A DNA stretch of 64,000 nucleotides from the NCBI GenBank assembly GCA_021204025.1, contig JAJQAC010000063.1:1-64000 (forward strand). The letters are read 5' to 3'. This DNA comes from Clostridiales bacterium (lineage in GTDB: Bacteria; Bacillota; Clostridia; Lachnospirales; Lachnospiraceae). The translations under genes and the position numbers were made by a program. Below the pieces are notes generated by a model. It searched no databases. It saw nothing but the letters and a program-made list of their open reading frames with translations, and had not been told where the DNA came from. Positions 8,642-17,257 of the stretch are shown here, in pieces; positions within the stretch are counted from its first letter, which is position 1, and each line of letters begins with the position of its first letter.

Positions 8642-9292
8642 ATGGCAGAAAAATATAAAATTCTGTATCAGGGCGGGGAAGACGAAATCATAGAGAAGAA
8701 GTCGCGCTTTATCGCGACAACCCGACCGGTTAAGACAGAGGAGGAAGCGGCTGCTTTTATCGAGGAAATGAGAAAAAAATACTGGGACGCGCGCCATCAC
8801 TGTTCGGCTTACGTGCTCGGACCGAAAGGGCAGACTGCGCGCTGCAGTGATGACGGAGAGCCGGCGCAGACCGCCGGACGTCCGATGCTTGACGTGCTTC
8901 TGGGTTCAGAAGTAAGGGACGCGTGTATTGTGGTAACGAGGTATTTTGGCGGGACACTTCTTGGTACAGGGGGATTAGTGCGCGCTTATTCACAGGCAGC
9001 GGCAAAGGGTCTGGAGGCAAGTGTTGTGCTGGAAAAGATCCCGGGATGCCGTATCCGGATTGAAAGTGATTATACGGATTTTGGCAGAATCCAGTACCTG
9101 GCGGCACAGTCCGGTATCCCGGTTCTGGATACCACTTATACGGATCAGGTGACGCTGGTGTTGCTGGTCCCTGCCTGCAGGAGTGATTTCCTGCAAAAAC
9201 AGATTACGGAAAAAACCAGTGCCCGTGCCCGCGTCATGCCTGTGGGAGAGGTGACGTACGCGATATGGAAAGACGAGATTATTCTTTTTTAA
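8642..9292 (+). CDS. YigZ/IMPACT family protein
   Basis: The 216-residue protein has the N-terminal IMPACT (UPF0029) domain with KKSRFIA, ARHHCSAYVLG, SDDGEPAQTAGRPML and VVTRYFGGTLLGTGGLVRAY. A C-terminal DUF1949-like ferredoxin-fold domain follows. The bacterial family is widely conserved, but its molecular role is unclear; the eukaryotic IMPACT relative modulates Gcn2. The open frame begins at 8597, but ATG 8642 after AAAGAAAGGA is the better start. The gene stands alone between its own promoter and a hairpin-rich spacer. Confidence 0.9.
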   Translation: MAEKYKILYQGGEDEIIEKKSRFIATTRPVKTEEEAAAFIEEMRKKYWDARHHCSAYVLGPKGQTARCSDDGEPAQTAGRPMLDVLLGSEVRDACIVVTRYFGGTLLGTGGLVRAYSQAAAKGLEASVVLEKIPGCRIRIESDYTDFGRIQYLAAQSGIPVLDTTYTDQVTLVLLVPACRSDFLQKQITEKTSARARVMPVGEVTYAIWKDEIILF

Positions 9293-9305
9293 ATGCTCGG
9301 ATGTT

Positions 9306-9457
9306 ACAGGTCACATCCATGCCACGCACTACGCTGCGTGGCATGGACCAAGTACGTAATGGAGCCAAAGCGGCACCCACCTCGTCGTAGACGACTTTAA
9401 ATGTGGGCGCCGCCATTACAGGTCACACGTCAGTTGGCTGACGTGTGACCTGTAATG
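9306..9457 (+). repeat. cluster of three long hairpins between the yigZ-like gene and typA
   Basis: The first inverted repeat has 13-bp perfect arms (9316-9328 and 9335-9347). The second is imperfect, pairing GCGGCACCCAC with GTGGGCGCCGC around 9370-9413, with TCGTC-GTA-GACGA inside. The third has 20-bp perfect arms (9414-9433 and 9438-9457) around a TTGG loop. The 12-mer TTACAGGTCACA occurs before the first hairpin and again at the base of the third. No T tract follows any of them, so they are not ordinary terminators. No reading frame is supported here. Confidence 0.8.
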
Positions 9458-9495
9458 ACCGGATATACCGGCAGAAGGGTCAAGTCAAGAAATAC

Positions 9496-9524
9496 TTGCA
9501 TTCCCAAAAAACTAATGCTATAGT
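9496..9524 (+). promoter_or_regulatory. sigma-A-type promoter for typA
   Basis: TTGCAT (9496-9501) and TATAGT (9519-9524) are 17 bases apart, 45 bases before the typA start codon. Confidence 0.7.
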
Positions 9525-9569
9525 AAACACCGATAATGAAAAACAGGAAAAAAGGAAGTTCGTATTATT

Positions 9570-11411
9570 ATGAGAACAAAAAGAGAAGACGTCCGTAATG
9601 TGGCGATTATCGCTCACGTGGATCATGGTAAAACTACACTGGTCGATGATCTTTTAAAGCAGAGCGGGATATTTCGGGAAAATCAGGAGGTAGCGGAGCG
9701 CGTGATGGATTCCAATGATCTGGAACGGGAACGCGGCATTACCATCCTTTCTAAGAACACCGCTGTATTTTATAAAGGAACGAAAATCAACATTATCGAT
9801 ACCCCGGGTCATGCGGATTTTGGCGGGGAAGTGGAACGCGTGTTAAAGATGGTAAACGGAGTAATCCTTGTAGTGGATGCCTATGAGGGTCCGATGCCTC
9901 AGACAAAATTTGTACTTCAGAAAGCTCTGGAGCTGGATCTCTCGGTTATTGTATGTATTAACAAGGTTGACCGGCCGGAAGCCAGACCGGAGGAAGTGAT
10001 TGATGAGACGCTTGAACTTTTTATGGATCTGGATGCCTCAGATGAACAGCTGGACTGTCCGTTTGTGTTTGCTTCTGCCCGCGCGGGATTTGCCAAGAAA
10101 AACCTGGATGATCCTGAGGTTGACATGACTCCTCTTTTTGAGACGATTATTGAATCCATTCCGGCACCGGAGGGAGATCCGCAGGCAGATACTCAGATGC
10201 TGATCAGTACGATTGATTATAACGAATATATTGGCAGGATCGGGATCGGAAAGATTGAAAACGAAACACTGAAGGTCAATCAGCAGTGCGTAATTGTCAA
10301 TCACCATGATCCGGATAAGCAGCGTCAGGTTAAAATTGGAAAGCTGTATCAGTTTGAGGGATTGAAGCGTGTGGAGGTAACGGAAGCCACGATTGGTGAT
10401 ATCGTCGCAGTGTCCGGTATCACGGATATTCATATCGGCGATACGATTTGCGCGCTGGAAAATCCGCAGTCGATTCCGTTCCAGAAGATCTCAGAGCCGA
10501 CGATTGCGATGAATTTCATGGTAAATGACAGCCCTCTGGCCGGTACGGAAGGAAAGTATGTGACTTCGCGCCATATTCGTGACAGATTATTCCGTGAGTT
10601 AAATACGGATGTCAGTTTGCGAGTGGAGGAGACGGATTCTCCGGATTGTTTTAAAGTATCCGGACGCGGGGAACTTCATCTGTCCGTTCTGATTGAGACG
10701 ATGCGACGGGAGGGATATGAGTTCGCGGTCAGCAAGGCGGAAGTCCTCTACAGGTTTAATGAAAAGAATCAGAAGCAGGAACCGATGGAAATTGCCTATG
10801 TTGATATCCCGGAGGAATTCAGCGGAACCGTGATTCAGAAACTGACGACGCGTAAGGGAGAACTTTTGGGCATGAGTCAGACGAATGGTGGTTATACCCG
10901 GCTTGAATTTTCGATTCCGTCACGCGGGTTGATCGGTTATCGCGGAGAGTTTATGACAGATACCAAGGGAAATGGTATTCTCAATACGATTTTTGACGGC
11001 TATGGGCCATATAAGGGCGACCTGACTTACCGCAAGACCGGATCATTGATTGCTTATGAGAGCGGTGAGACGATCACCTACGGTTTGTTTAATGCTCAGG
11101 AGAGAGGGCTGCTCTTTGTGGGTCCGGGAGAAAAGGTTTATTCCGGTATGGTGATCGGCCAGAATCCGAAAGCAGAAGATATTGAAGTGAATGTCTGTAA
11201 GACTAAGAAGCTGACCAATACGCGGGCATCCAGTTCCGACGAAGCTTTGCGTCTGGTACCGAAAAAACTGATGAGTCTGGAACAGTGTCTGGAATTTATC
11301 GACACGGATGAGCTCCTTGAGGTAACGCCTCAGTCTCTCAGAATCCGGAAAAAGATTCTGGATCCCATGCTGAGAAAACGTGCTTCCTTCCATAAGGCAA
11401 AGGTGGACTGA
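9570..11411 (+). CDS. typA: translational GTPase TypA/BipA
   Basis: This 613-residue ribosome-associated GTPase is related to EF-G and has a role in ribosome assembly and stress adaptation. The G domain shows AHVDHGKTT (about residues 15-23), the switch sequence ERERGIT, DTPGHADFGGEV and NKVDRP. EF-G-like domains follow, and then the TypA-specific C-terminal domain with the RGLIGYRGEFMTDT segment. Length and order match the family. A short AGGAAG ribosome site precedes the ATG. The gene has its own promoter and a strong terminator, so it is a single transcription unit. Confidence 0.96.
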   Translation: MRTKREDVRNVAIIAHVDHGKTTLVDDLLKQSGIFRENQEVAERVMDSNDLERERGITILSKNTAVFYKGTKINIIDTPGHADFGGEVERVLKMVNGVILVVDAYEGPMPQTKFVLQKALELDLSVIVCINKVDRPEARPEEVIDETLELFMDLDASDEQLDCPFVFASARAGFAKKNLDDPEVDMTPLFETIIESIPAPEGDPQADTQMLISTIDYNEYIGRIGIGKIENETLKVNQQCVIVNHHDPDKQRQVKIGKLYQFEGLKRVEVTEATIGDIVAVSGITDIHIGDTICALENPQSIPFQKISEPTIAMNFMVNDSPLAGTEGKYVTSRHIRDRLFRELNTDVSLRVEETDSPDCFKVSGRGELHLSVLIETMRREGYEFAVSKAEVLYRFNEKNQKQEPMEIAYVDIPEEFSGTVIQKLTTRKGELLGMSQTNGGYTRLEFSIPSRGLIGYRGEFMTDTKGNGILNTIFDGYGPYKGDLTYRKTGSLIAYESGETITYGLFNAQERGLLFVGPGEKVYSGMVIGQNPKAEDIEVNVCKTKKLTNTRASSSDEALRLVPKKLMSLEQCLEFIDTDELLEVTPQSLRIRKKILDPMLRKRASFHKAKVD

Positions 11412-11422
11412 TGATCCAAATG

Positions 11423-11470
11423 AAAACGGCAGATTTTGCAGATGAACATCTGTGGGATCTGCCGTTTTTA
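11423..11470 (+). terminator. terminator after typA
   Basis: A 12-bp stem, AAAACGGCAGAT (11423-11434) with 11457-11468, encloses a CAGAT/ATCTG hairpin and ends in a T run, 12 bases after the typA stop codon. The last T residues overlap the first arm of the adjoining repeat. Confidence 0.88.
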
Positions 11471-11655
11471 TTTCATAGGGAAGTGCGTCCTATGAAATAA
11501 AAAGTCTCCGACGGATCGCACTGCGGCGGAGTGGAACTATGTCGCTAAAGCGTCTACGCTCCGCTTCGGTCATTGCTAAACGTGTGCCACTGGCACACAG
11601 CAACCGCCGCAGGCGGAGAATCCTGCTTTGCAGGATTCTTTTTCATTCCATAGGA
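11468..11655 (+). repeat. mosaic repeat copy R1 (modules D, short C, E)
   Basis: Module D (11468-11551) opens with a 12-bp hairpin (11468-11479 with 11489-11500) and continues through the CTCCGACGG and GTCGCTAAAGCG segments. A short module C (about 11553-11606) contains CGCTCCGCTTCGGTCATTGC and a GTGTGCCA/TGGCACAC palindrome. Module E has CCGCC-GCA-GGCGG and a 9-bp hairpin (11618-11626 with 11630-11638) ending in five T residues, which could act as a terminator. Module D is the same as that of copy R2 except for three substitutions in about 84 bases, none of them in the hairpin arms. Confidence 0.85.
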
Positions 11656-11715
11656 CCGTATTTGGCAAAATTTCTTTCAGTTTTACATAAAAAATGTTAT
11701 GTTTTACATCTTCCG

Positions 11716-11744
11716 TTGATCGTTACTCATATTAATTGTATAAT
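11716..11744 (+). promoter_or_regulatory. sigma-A-type promoter upstream of the tandem-OB gene
   Basis: TTGATC (11716-11721) and a perfect TATAAT (11739-11744) are 17 bases apart. The resulting leader would be about 145 bases. Together with the typA terminator and repeat R1, this accounts for most of the 484-base gap; nothing else is recognised in it. Confidence 0.6.
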
Positions 11745-11895
11745 TGCTTTGTTCAAAAAAATTCCGCATATGTTTTTTCAGTATAAATTTGTCGCTATTT
11801 TGTGACAGATTCTCTGTATATCCCGGACTTCCGCGACATAAACATACTACTAGCGTTAAGCAAAAAGAATAATTAATCATGAGGAGAGAAGTACC

Positions 11896-12549
11896 ATGTC
11901 AGAAAAAGTAATTGAAAACAACAGGGTCAGTGTGATTGGAACGGTTGTCTCTGATTTCAGCTTCAGTCATGAGGTGTTTGGAGAAGGGTTTTATGTGGTG
12001 AGCATAGCGGTAAGCCGTCTTAGTGAACAGGCAGATATCATCCCGCTGATGATTTCCGAACGACTGGTTGACGTCAGAAAAGATTATCGGGGAAGCACCA
12101 TAGAGGCGATCGGACAGTTCCGCTCTTATAACCGGCATGAGGGCATCAAAAACCGGCTGGTGCTGTCCGTATTTGTACGTGAGATCCGCTTTATGGAGGA
12201 ATTTACTGACTATACGAAAACCAATCAGATTTTTCTTGATGGTTATATCTGCAAGGTTCCGATTTATCGCAAGACACCGCTGGGAAGAGAAATCGCGGAT
12301 CTTTTACTGGCAGTTAATCGTCCATACGCAAAATCAGATTACATACCCTGCATCGCCTGGGGAAGAAATGCGCGTTACGCTTCCGGATTTGAAGTGGGAA
12401 CCCGAGTCCGTGTATGGGGCAGAGTGCAGAGCCGTGAATATACCAAAAAGCTCAGCGAGACCCAGTGTGAAAAACGTGTGGCGTATGAGGTCTCGATCAG
12501 TAAGATGGAATGCGGGACCGGAGAAGAAGAGATGATCACAGGGATGTGA
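11896..12549 (+). CDS. single-stranded DNA-binding-like protein with two OB-type domains
   Basis: The 217-residue protein contains two SSB/PriB-like OB-fold units. The first is around residues 7-100 (VSVIGTVVSDFSFSHE to VREIRFME). The second is around residues 110-205 (IFLDGYICKVPIYRKTPLGR, PCIAWGRNARY, GTRVRVWGRVQSREY). The second unit is the more SSB-like. The protein lacks the acidic C-terminal tip ending in Phe of canonical SSB; it ends in MITGM. It is a lone gene, not in the rpsF-ssb-rpsR context, so it is probably an accessory SSB family member. The ATG is preceded by GAGGAGAG. Confidence 0.8.
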   Translation: MSEKVIENNRVSVIGTVVSDFSFSHEVFGEGFYVVSIAVSRLSEQADIIPLMISERLVDVRKDYRGSTIEAIGQFRSYNRHEGIKNRLVLSVFVREIRFMEEFTDYTKTNQIFLDGYICKVPIYRKTPLGREIADLLLAVNRPYAKSDYIPCIAWGRNARYASGFEVGTRVRVWGRVQSREYTKKLSETQCEKRVAYEVSISKMECGTGEEEMITGM

Positions 12550-12613
12550 AAATGCCGGCGGTGCCGGTTCGGGAAAATACCAATCCGGGAAAATAAACGG
12601 ATTATTTATGCAG

Positions 12614-12642
12614 AAAATCCTGTCCACAGAGACGGGATTTTT
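12614..12642 (+). terminator. terminator after the tandem-OB gene
   Basis: An 11-bp stem, AAAATCCTGTC (12614-12624) with GACGGGATTTT, contains one T-G wobble, has a six-base loop and a T run. It lies about 65 bases after the stop codon. Confidence 0.8.
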
Positions 12643-12709
12643 CGCGTCAGTATACATGCTTTCATTCGTGATCACATACGAAAGAAGAGGTTAGTGGAAG
12701 GTTCTCTAG

Positions 12710-12738
12710 TTGACTTGCAAAACCCAGTATGTTAAAAT
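12710..12738 (+). promoter_or_regulatory. sigma-A-type promoter for luxS with extended -10
   Basis: TTGACT (12710-12715) and TAAAAT (12733-12738) are 17 bases apart, and a TG dinucleotide at 12730-12731 extends the -10 box. Transcription would start near 12745, which excludes the upstream in-frame TTG at 12710 as the luxS start. Confidence 0.8.
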
Positions 12739-12787
12739 GACCGCGAGACTGCATGAAAATGACCGCAGACATGAGGAGAGTTGCAAA

Positions 12788-13267
12788 ATGGAAAAAATTG
12801 CCAGTTTTACTGTCAATCACTTAAAACTTTTACCGGGTATCTATGTCTCCCGCAGGGATCCGGTCGGGGATCAGGTAGTAACAACTTTTGATATCCGGAT
12901 GACCAGACCGAATTTTGAACCGGTGATGAATACTGCTGAGATTCACACGATCGAGCATCTGGGAGCTACATTTTTAAGAAACCATGTGGATTATCGGGAT
13001 AAAGTTCTGTATTTCGGACCGATGGGCTGCCGGACCGGCTTTTATCTGCTGTTGGCAGGGAACTATGAATCGTATGACATTATTTCACTGATGATTGATA
13101 TGTTCTCTTTTATCCGTGATTATGAGGGTGAAGTACCGGGAGCGCAGGCAAAAGACTGTGGTAATTATCTGGATATGAACCTGAACATGGCAAAGTATCT
13201 GGCTGATAAATATATCAGAGAGGTGCTTCGCTGCATAGATGATTCCCGGCTGAACTATCCGGAATGA
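12788..13267 (+). CDS. luxS: S-ribosylhomocysteine lyase (LuxS)
   Basis: LuxS splits S-ribosylhomocysteine into homocysteine and DPD, the precursor of autoinducer-2, within the activated methyl cycle. The metal-binding HTIEHL motif (about residues 52-57), the catalytic Cys in GPMGCRTGFY and the third ligand Cys in AKDCGNYLDM are all present. The length of 159 residues is typical. ATG 12788 follows GAGGAG (12773-12778) at good spacing. It is transcribed alone from its own promoter. No Pfs nucleosidase gene is adjacent. Confidence 0.96.
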   Translation: MEKIASFTVNHLKLLPGIYVSRRDPVGDQVVTTFDIRMTRPNFEPVMNTAEIHTIEHLGATFLRNHVDYRDKVLYFGPMGCRTGFYLLLAGNYESYDIISLMIDMFSFIRDYEGEVPGAQAKDCGNYLDMNLNMAKYLADKYIREVLRCIDDSRLNYPE

Positions 13268-13402
13268 AGATTGGCAGGAAAGACCTGACAGGAATCCGGC
13301 GATTCCGCGCAGGGCGTTTTCCGAAAGTAACTGAAAAAGGTATCAGAAAGCAAAAGGTATAAGAAAGTATAAGATACAGGGTTCGTTCTCAGGAGGAAAC
13401 TA

Positions 13403-16400
13403 ATGAGTGTAAAAAGAGTATATGTGGAGAAAAAGTCTGCTTTTGCGGTAAAAGCAGGAGAGTTGAGGGAAGAGATTACCAGTTATCTGAATCTGGATTC
13501 CGTGACGGATGTCCGGGTTTTGATTCGTTATGACGTTGAGAATCTGTCAGAGGAAACATATCAGCAGGCGCTTGTTACGATTTTTTCTGAACCGCCGGTT
13601 GACGAGGTGTATGAAGAAGATTTTCCGAAAAAAGCAGGAGATCAGATCTTTTCTGTAGAGTATCTGCCAGGACAGTTTGATCAGAGAGCGGATTCTGCTC
13701 AGCAGTGCTGCAAACTTCTGAATGAGGAAGAAGAACCGATCATCCGGACCGCAACGACCTATGTACTTTCCGGTACGCTGACCGGGGAACAGTTGGCGGC
13801 GGTGAAGTCCTTCTGTATCAATCCAGTAGACTCCCGTGAAGCCGGAGAAGAAAAACCGGTGACGCTGGTGTCGGTGTTTGAGACCCCTGATGATGTTGCG
13901 GTATTTAACGGCTTTTGCGAAATGGACTCTGAGACACTGGCATCGCTCTATGCTTCCTTGGGACTGGCGATGACAATCAAGGATTTTGAACATATTCAGA
14001 ATTATTATAAAACAGAGGAACTCCGGGATCCGACCGTTGCTGAGATCCGCGTGCTGGATACATACTGGTCAGATCATTGCAGACATACCACATTTTCGAC
14101 CGAATTAAAGGAAATAACGATTACAGACGGTTATTACCGTAAGCCGATTGAGGAGGCGTTTCAGCAGTATCTGGCAGATCACCGGGAACTTTATCAGGGC
14201 AGAGACGATAAGTTTGTCTGCCTGATGGATCTGGCCTGTCTGGGTGCGAAGAAGCTGAAAAAGGAAGGAAAGCTGACCGATCAGGAAGAATCGGATGAGA
14301 TTAATGCCTGCAGCATCGTGGTGCCGGTTGAGATCGACGGAAAGACGGAAGAATGGCTGATCAACTTTAAAAATGAGACTCACAATCATCCGACGGAGAT
14401 CGAACCTTTTGGCGGCGCGGCTACTTGCCTGGGCGGGGCCATCCGTGATCCGCTTTCCGGACGGACTTACGTCTATCAGGCAATGCGTGTGACAGGAGCG
14501 GCAGATCCGACAAAGCCGTTGTCAGAGACGCTTCATGGCAAACTTCCTCAGAGAAAACTGGTTACAGGGGCTGCCAATGGATATAGCTCCTATGGCAACC
14601 AGATTGGTCTGGCGACCGGCTATGTAAAAGAAATCTATCACCCGGATTATGTGGCGAAGAGGATGGAAATCGGCGCGGTTATGGGAGCCGCTCCGAGAAA
14701 ACAGGTCAGACGCCTGACTTCCGATCCTGGCGATATTATCGTGCTGCTGGGAGGACGCACCGGGCGTGACGGCGTTGGCGGTGCAACTGGTTCTTCCAAG
14801 GCTCATACGGAAAGCTCGATCGAGGTCTGTGGTGCTGAGGTGCAGAAGGGAAATGCTCCGACTGAGCGCAAACTCCAGCGGCTTTTCCGCCGCCCCGAGG
14901 TGTCCTCAATCATTAAAAAGTGTAATGATTTTGGCGCTGGCGGCGTGTCAGTGGCAATTGGTGAACTGGCTGCTGGTCTTTCTGTTAATCTGGATCTGGT
15001 ACCTAAAAAGTATGCGGGGCTGGACGGTACTGAGCTTGCGATTTCTGAATCTCAGGAACGAATGGCAGTTGTGCTGGATCCCAAAGACGTTGACGCATTC
15101 ATGGCATATGCGGAAGAAGAAAATCTTGAGGCGACCAAAGTCGCCGTGGTTACGGAAAGCCCAAGACTGGTATTGAACTGGCGGGGAAAAACGATCGTAG
15201 ATATCAGCCGCGCGTTTCTCGATACGAACGGCGCGCATCAGGAGACAACCGTTCTTCTGGAGACTCCGGGAAGGGAAGGGAATCCTTTTGTTCGCAATGA
15301 TATACCGGATGTGCGCGCGAAATGGCTGGAAACGCTTTCTGATCTCAATGTATGTTCCCAGAGAGGGCTGGTAGAGCGCTTTGATGGATCGATTGGCGCA
15401 GGTTCTGTCTTTATGCCGTATGGCGGCAGATATCAGTTGACGGAAACGCAGTCCATGGTGGCGAAGCTCCCGGTTCTGGAGGGAAAGACGAATACCGTGA
15501 CGATGATGAGTTATGGATTTGATCCTTACCTGTCGAGCTGGAGTCCTTATCATGGAGCGATCTATGCCGTAACGGATTCCGTGGCGAAAATTGTGGCGGC
15601 AGGCGGAGATTTTGAAAAACTGCATTTTACATTCCAGGAGTTCTTTAAACGTATGACGGACGATCCATCCCGCTGGGGAGCACCGTTTGCCGCGCTGCTG
15701 GGCGCATACCGGGCTCAGCTTGGCTTTGGCATCGGCTCGATCGGTGGTAAGGACAGTATGTCAGGCACCTTCTATGATGAAAAGCATGGGGAGATTAATG
15801 TGCCGCCGACACTGGTATCGTTTGCCGTGGATGTGGCGAATGTTCCGGACATTATTACGCCGGAGCTGAAACATCCAGGCAGTAAGATCATTGTTTTCCG
15901 CATTGACCGGGATGAATATGACCTTCCGGTATTTGATGAGGTTAAAGATGGTTACCGCAGGCTGCATGAGGATATAAAGGCGGGGCGTATTGTATCGGCT
16001 TATGCGGTCGGAGCACATGGCATTGCGGAAGCAGTCAGCAAGATGGCTTTCGGCAACAAACTTGGTATCAGGATTGAGCATAATCTGGATCCGCGGGATT
16101 TCTTTGCGCCAGGCTGGGGCAATATTGTCTGCGAAGTACCGGATGGCAGGGTAGGAGAGCTTGCGGTTACCTATACGGTGATTGGAGAAGTGACGGACAG
16201 AGATGTGTTTGAATATGGTCCGGTTAGTATTCCGGTTAATACCGCGCTTGATGCGTGGGTAAAACCATTGGAACAGGTATTTCCGACTACTTCACGGGTC
16301 GCTCAGACGCAGGTGCCGAATCAGTGCTATCATGCGGAGAGAGTTATCATTTGCAATCATAAGATCGCACAGCCGACTGTTTTTATACCGGTATTCCCTG

Positions 16401-17167
16401 GGACAAACTGTGAGTATGACAGTACGAAAGCATTTGAACGCGCGGGTGCGAAGGTGGTAACGAGAGTATTCCGCAATCTCTCTGCAAACGCGATCCGCGA
16501 GTCAGTTGAGGAGTATCGGGCACAGATTGCAAAGGCACAGATCGTTATGTTTCCGGGAGGTTTTTCAGCGGGTGATGAACCGGAGGGAAGCGCAAAGTTC
16601 TTTACCGCCGTATTCCGTAATGCTCTGATCCGTGAGGAAATTGATAAACTTTTAAATGAGCGTGACGGCCTGATGCTTGGTATCTGCAATGGCTTTCAGG
16701 CGTTGATTAAGCTGGGGCTTGTGCCGGAAGGAAAGATCGTGGAGCAGCGGCCAGATTCGCCGACGCTGGCGATGAATACGATTGGCCGGCATATCTCCCG
16801 CATGGTGTATACAAAGGTAGTGACGGACAAATCCCCATGGCTTGCGGGAGCAGAGTGCGGTGGTGTGTACTGTAATCCGGCGTCTCATGGAGAAGGCCGT
16901 TTTGTTGCTGATAACGAATGGCTGAAAAAACTTTTTGCCAATGGACAGGTTGCGACTCAGTATGTAGATGATCAGGGTATGCCTACAATGGATGAATTCT
17001 GGAATCCGAACGGTTCGTATATGGCCATCGAGGGTATTACGAGCCCGGACGGGAGAATCCTTGGCAAGATGGCTCACTCGGAACGGCGTGGAGATGGTGT
17101 CGCGATCAATATTTACGGGGAACAGGATATGAAGATTTTTGAATCCGGTGTTGCCTATTTTAAATAA
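13403..17167 (+). CDS. purL: phosphoribosylformylglycinamidine synthase, single-chain PurL
   Basis: This 1254-residue enzyme converts FGAR to FGAM in purine synthesis, using ATP and glutamine. It has an N-terminal PurS-like region, then a first AIRS-like domain (SDHCRHTTF, NFKNETHNHPTEIEPFGG) and a second one (GSIGGKDSMSGTF). The C-terminal glutamine amidotransferase domain has the nucleophile Cys in GICNGFQAL and the His in NPASHGEGRF. This is the large fused form, not the separate PurS/PurL/PurQ set of Bacillus. The ATG follows CAGGAGGAA. It is not next to other pur genes, and no purine riboswitch was seen in the 135-base leader region. Confidence 0.96.
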   Translation: MSVKRVYVEKKSAFAVKAGELREEITSYLNLDSVTDVRVLIRYDVENLSEETYQQALVTIFSEPPVDEVYEEDFPKKAGDQIFSVEYLPGQFDQRADSAQQCCKLLNEEEEPIIRTATTYVLSGTLTGEQLAAVKSFCINPVDSREAGEEKPVTLVSVFETPDDVAVFNGFCEMDSETLASLYASLGLAMTIKDFEHIQNYYKTEELRDPTVAEIRVLDTYWSDHCRHTTFSTELKEITITDGYYRKPIEEAFQQYLADHRELYQGRDDKFVCLMDLACLGAKKLKKEGKLTDQEESDEINACSIVVPVEIDGKTEEWLINFKNETHNHPTEIEPFGGAATCLGGAIRDPLSGRTYVYQAMRVTGAADPTKPLSETLHGKLPQRKLVTGAANGYSSYGNQIGLATGYVKEIYHPDYVAKRMEIGAVMGAAPRKQVRRLTSDPGDIIVLLGGRTGRDGVGGATGSSKAHTESSIEVCGAEVQKGNAPTERKLQRLFRRPEVSSIIKKCNDFGAGGVSVAIGELAAGLSVNLDLVPKKYAGLDGTELAISESQERMAVVLDPKDVDAFMAYAEEENLEATKVAVVTESPRLVLNWRGKTIVDISRAFLDTNGAHQETTVLLETPGREGNPFVRNDIPDVRAKWLETLSDLNVCSQRGLVERFDGSIGAGSVFMPYGGRYQLTETQSMVAKLPVLEGKTNTVTMMSYGFDPYLSSWSPYHGAIYAVTDSVAKIVAAGGDFEKLHFTFQEFFKRMTDDPSRWGAPFAALLGAYRAQLGFGIGSIGGKDSMSGTFYDEKHGEINVPPTLVSFAVDVANVPDIITPELKHPGSKIIVFRIDRDEYDLPVFDEVKDGYRRLHEDIKAGRIVSAYAVGAHGIAEAVSKMAFGNKLGIRIEHNLDPRDFFAPGWGNIVCEVPDGRVGELAVTYTVIGEVTDRDVFEYGPVSIPVNTALDAWVKPLEQVFPTTSRVAQTQVPNQCYHAERVIICNHKIAQPTVFIPVFPGTNCEYDSTKAFERAGAKVVTRVFRNLSANAIRESVEEYRAQIAKAQIVMFPGGFSAGDEPEGSAKFFTAVFRNALIREEIDKLLNERDGLMLGICNGFQALIKLGLVPEGKIVEQRPDSPTLAMNTIGRHISRMVYTKVVTDKSPWLAGAECGGVYCNPASHGEGRFVADNEWLKKLFANGQVATQYVDDQGMPTMDEFWNPNGSYMAIEGITSPDGRILGKMAHSERRGDGVAINIYGEQDMKIFESGVAYFK

Positions 17168-17257
17168 TGTACCTTATCGGAATTAAAAAAATTCGATAAA
17201 AAGTGCAGATTTTGCGTATAAAAGAAACCAGGAGACAAGGAAGCGAGATACAGAGAC

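Noticed and set aside
11468-11655. Repeat R1 as an insertion sequence
   Set aside because: It is under 200 bases, with no transposase frame and no clear target-site duplication.
17168-17257. Lysine riboswitch before aspartate kinase
   Set aside because: The gap is only 90 bases and holds just a weak A/T-rich stem.
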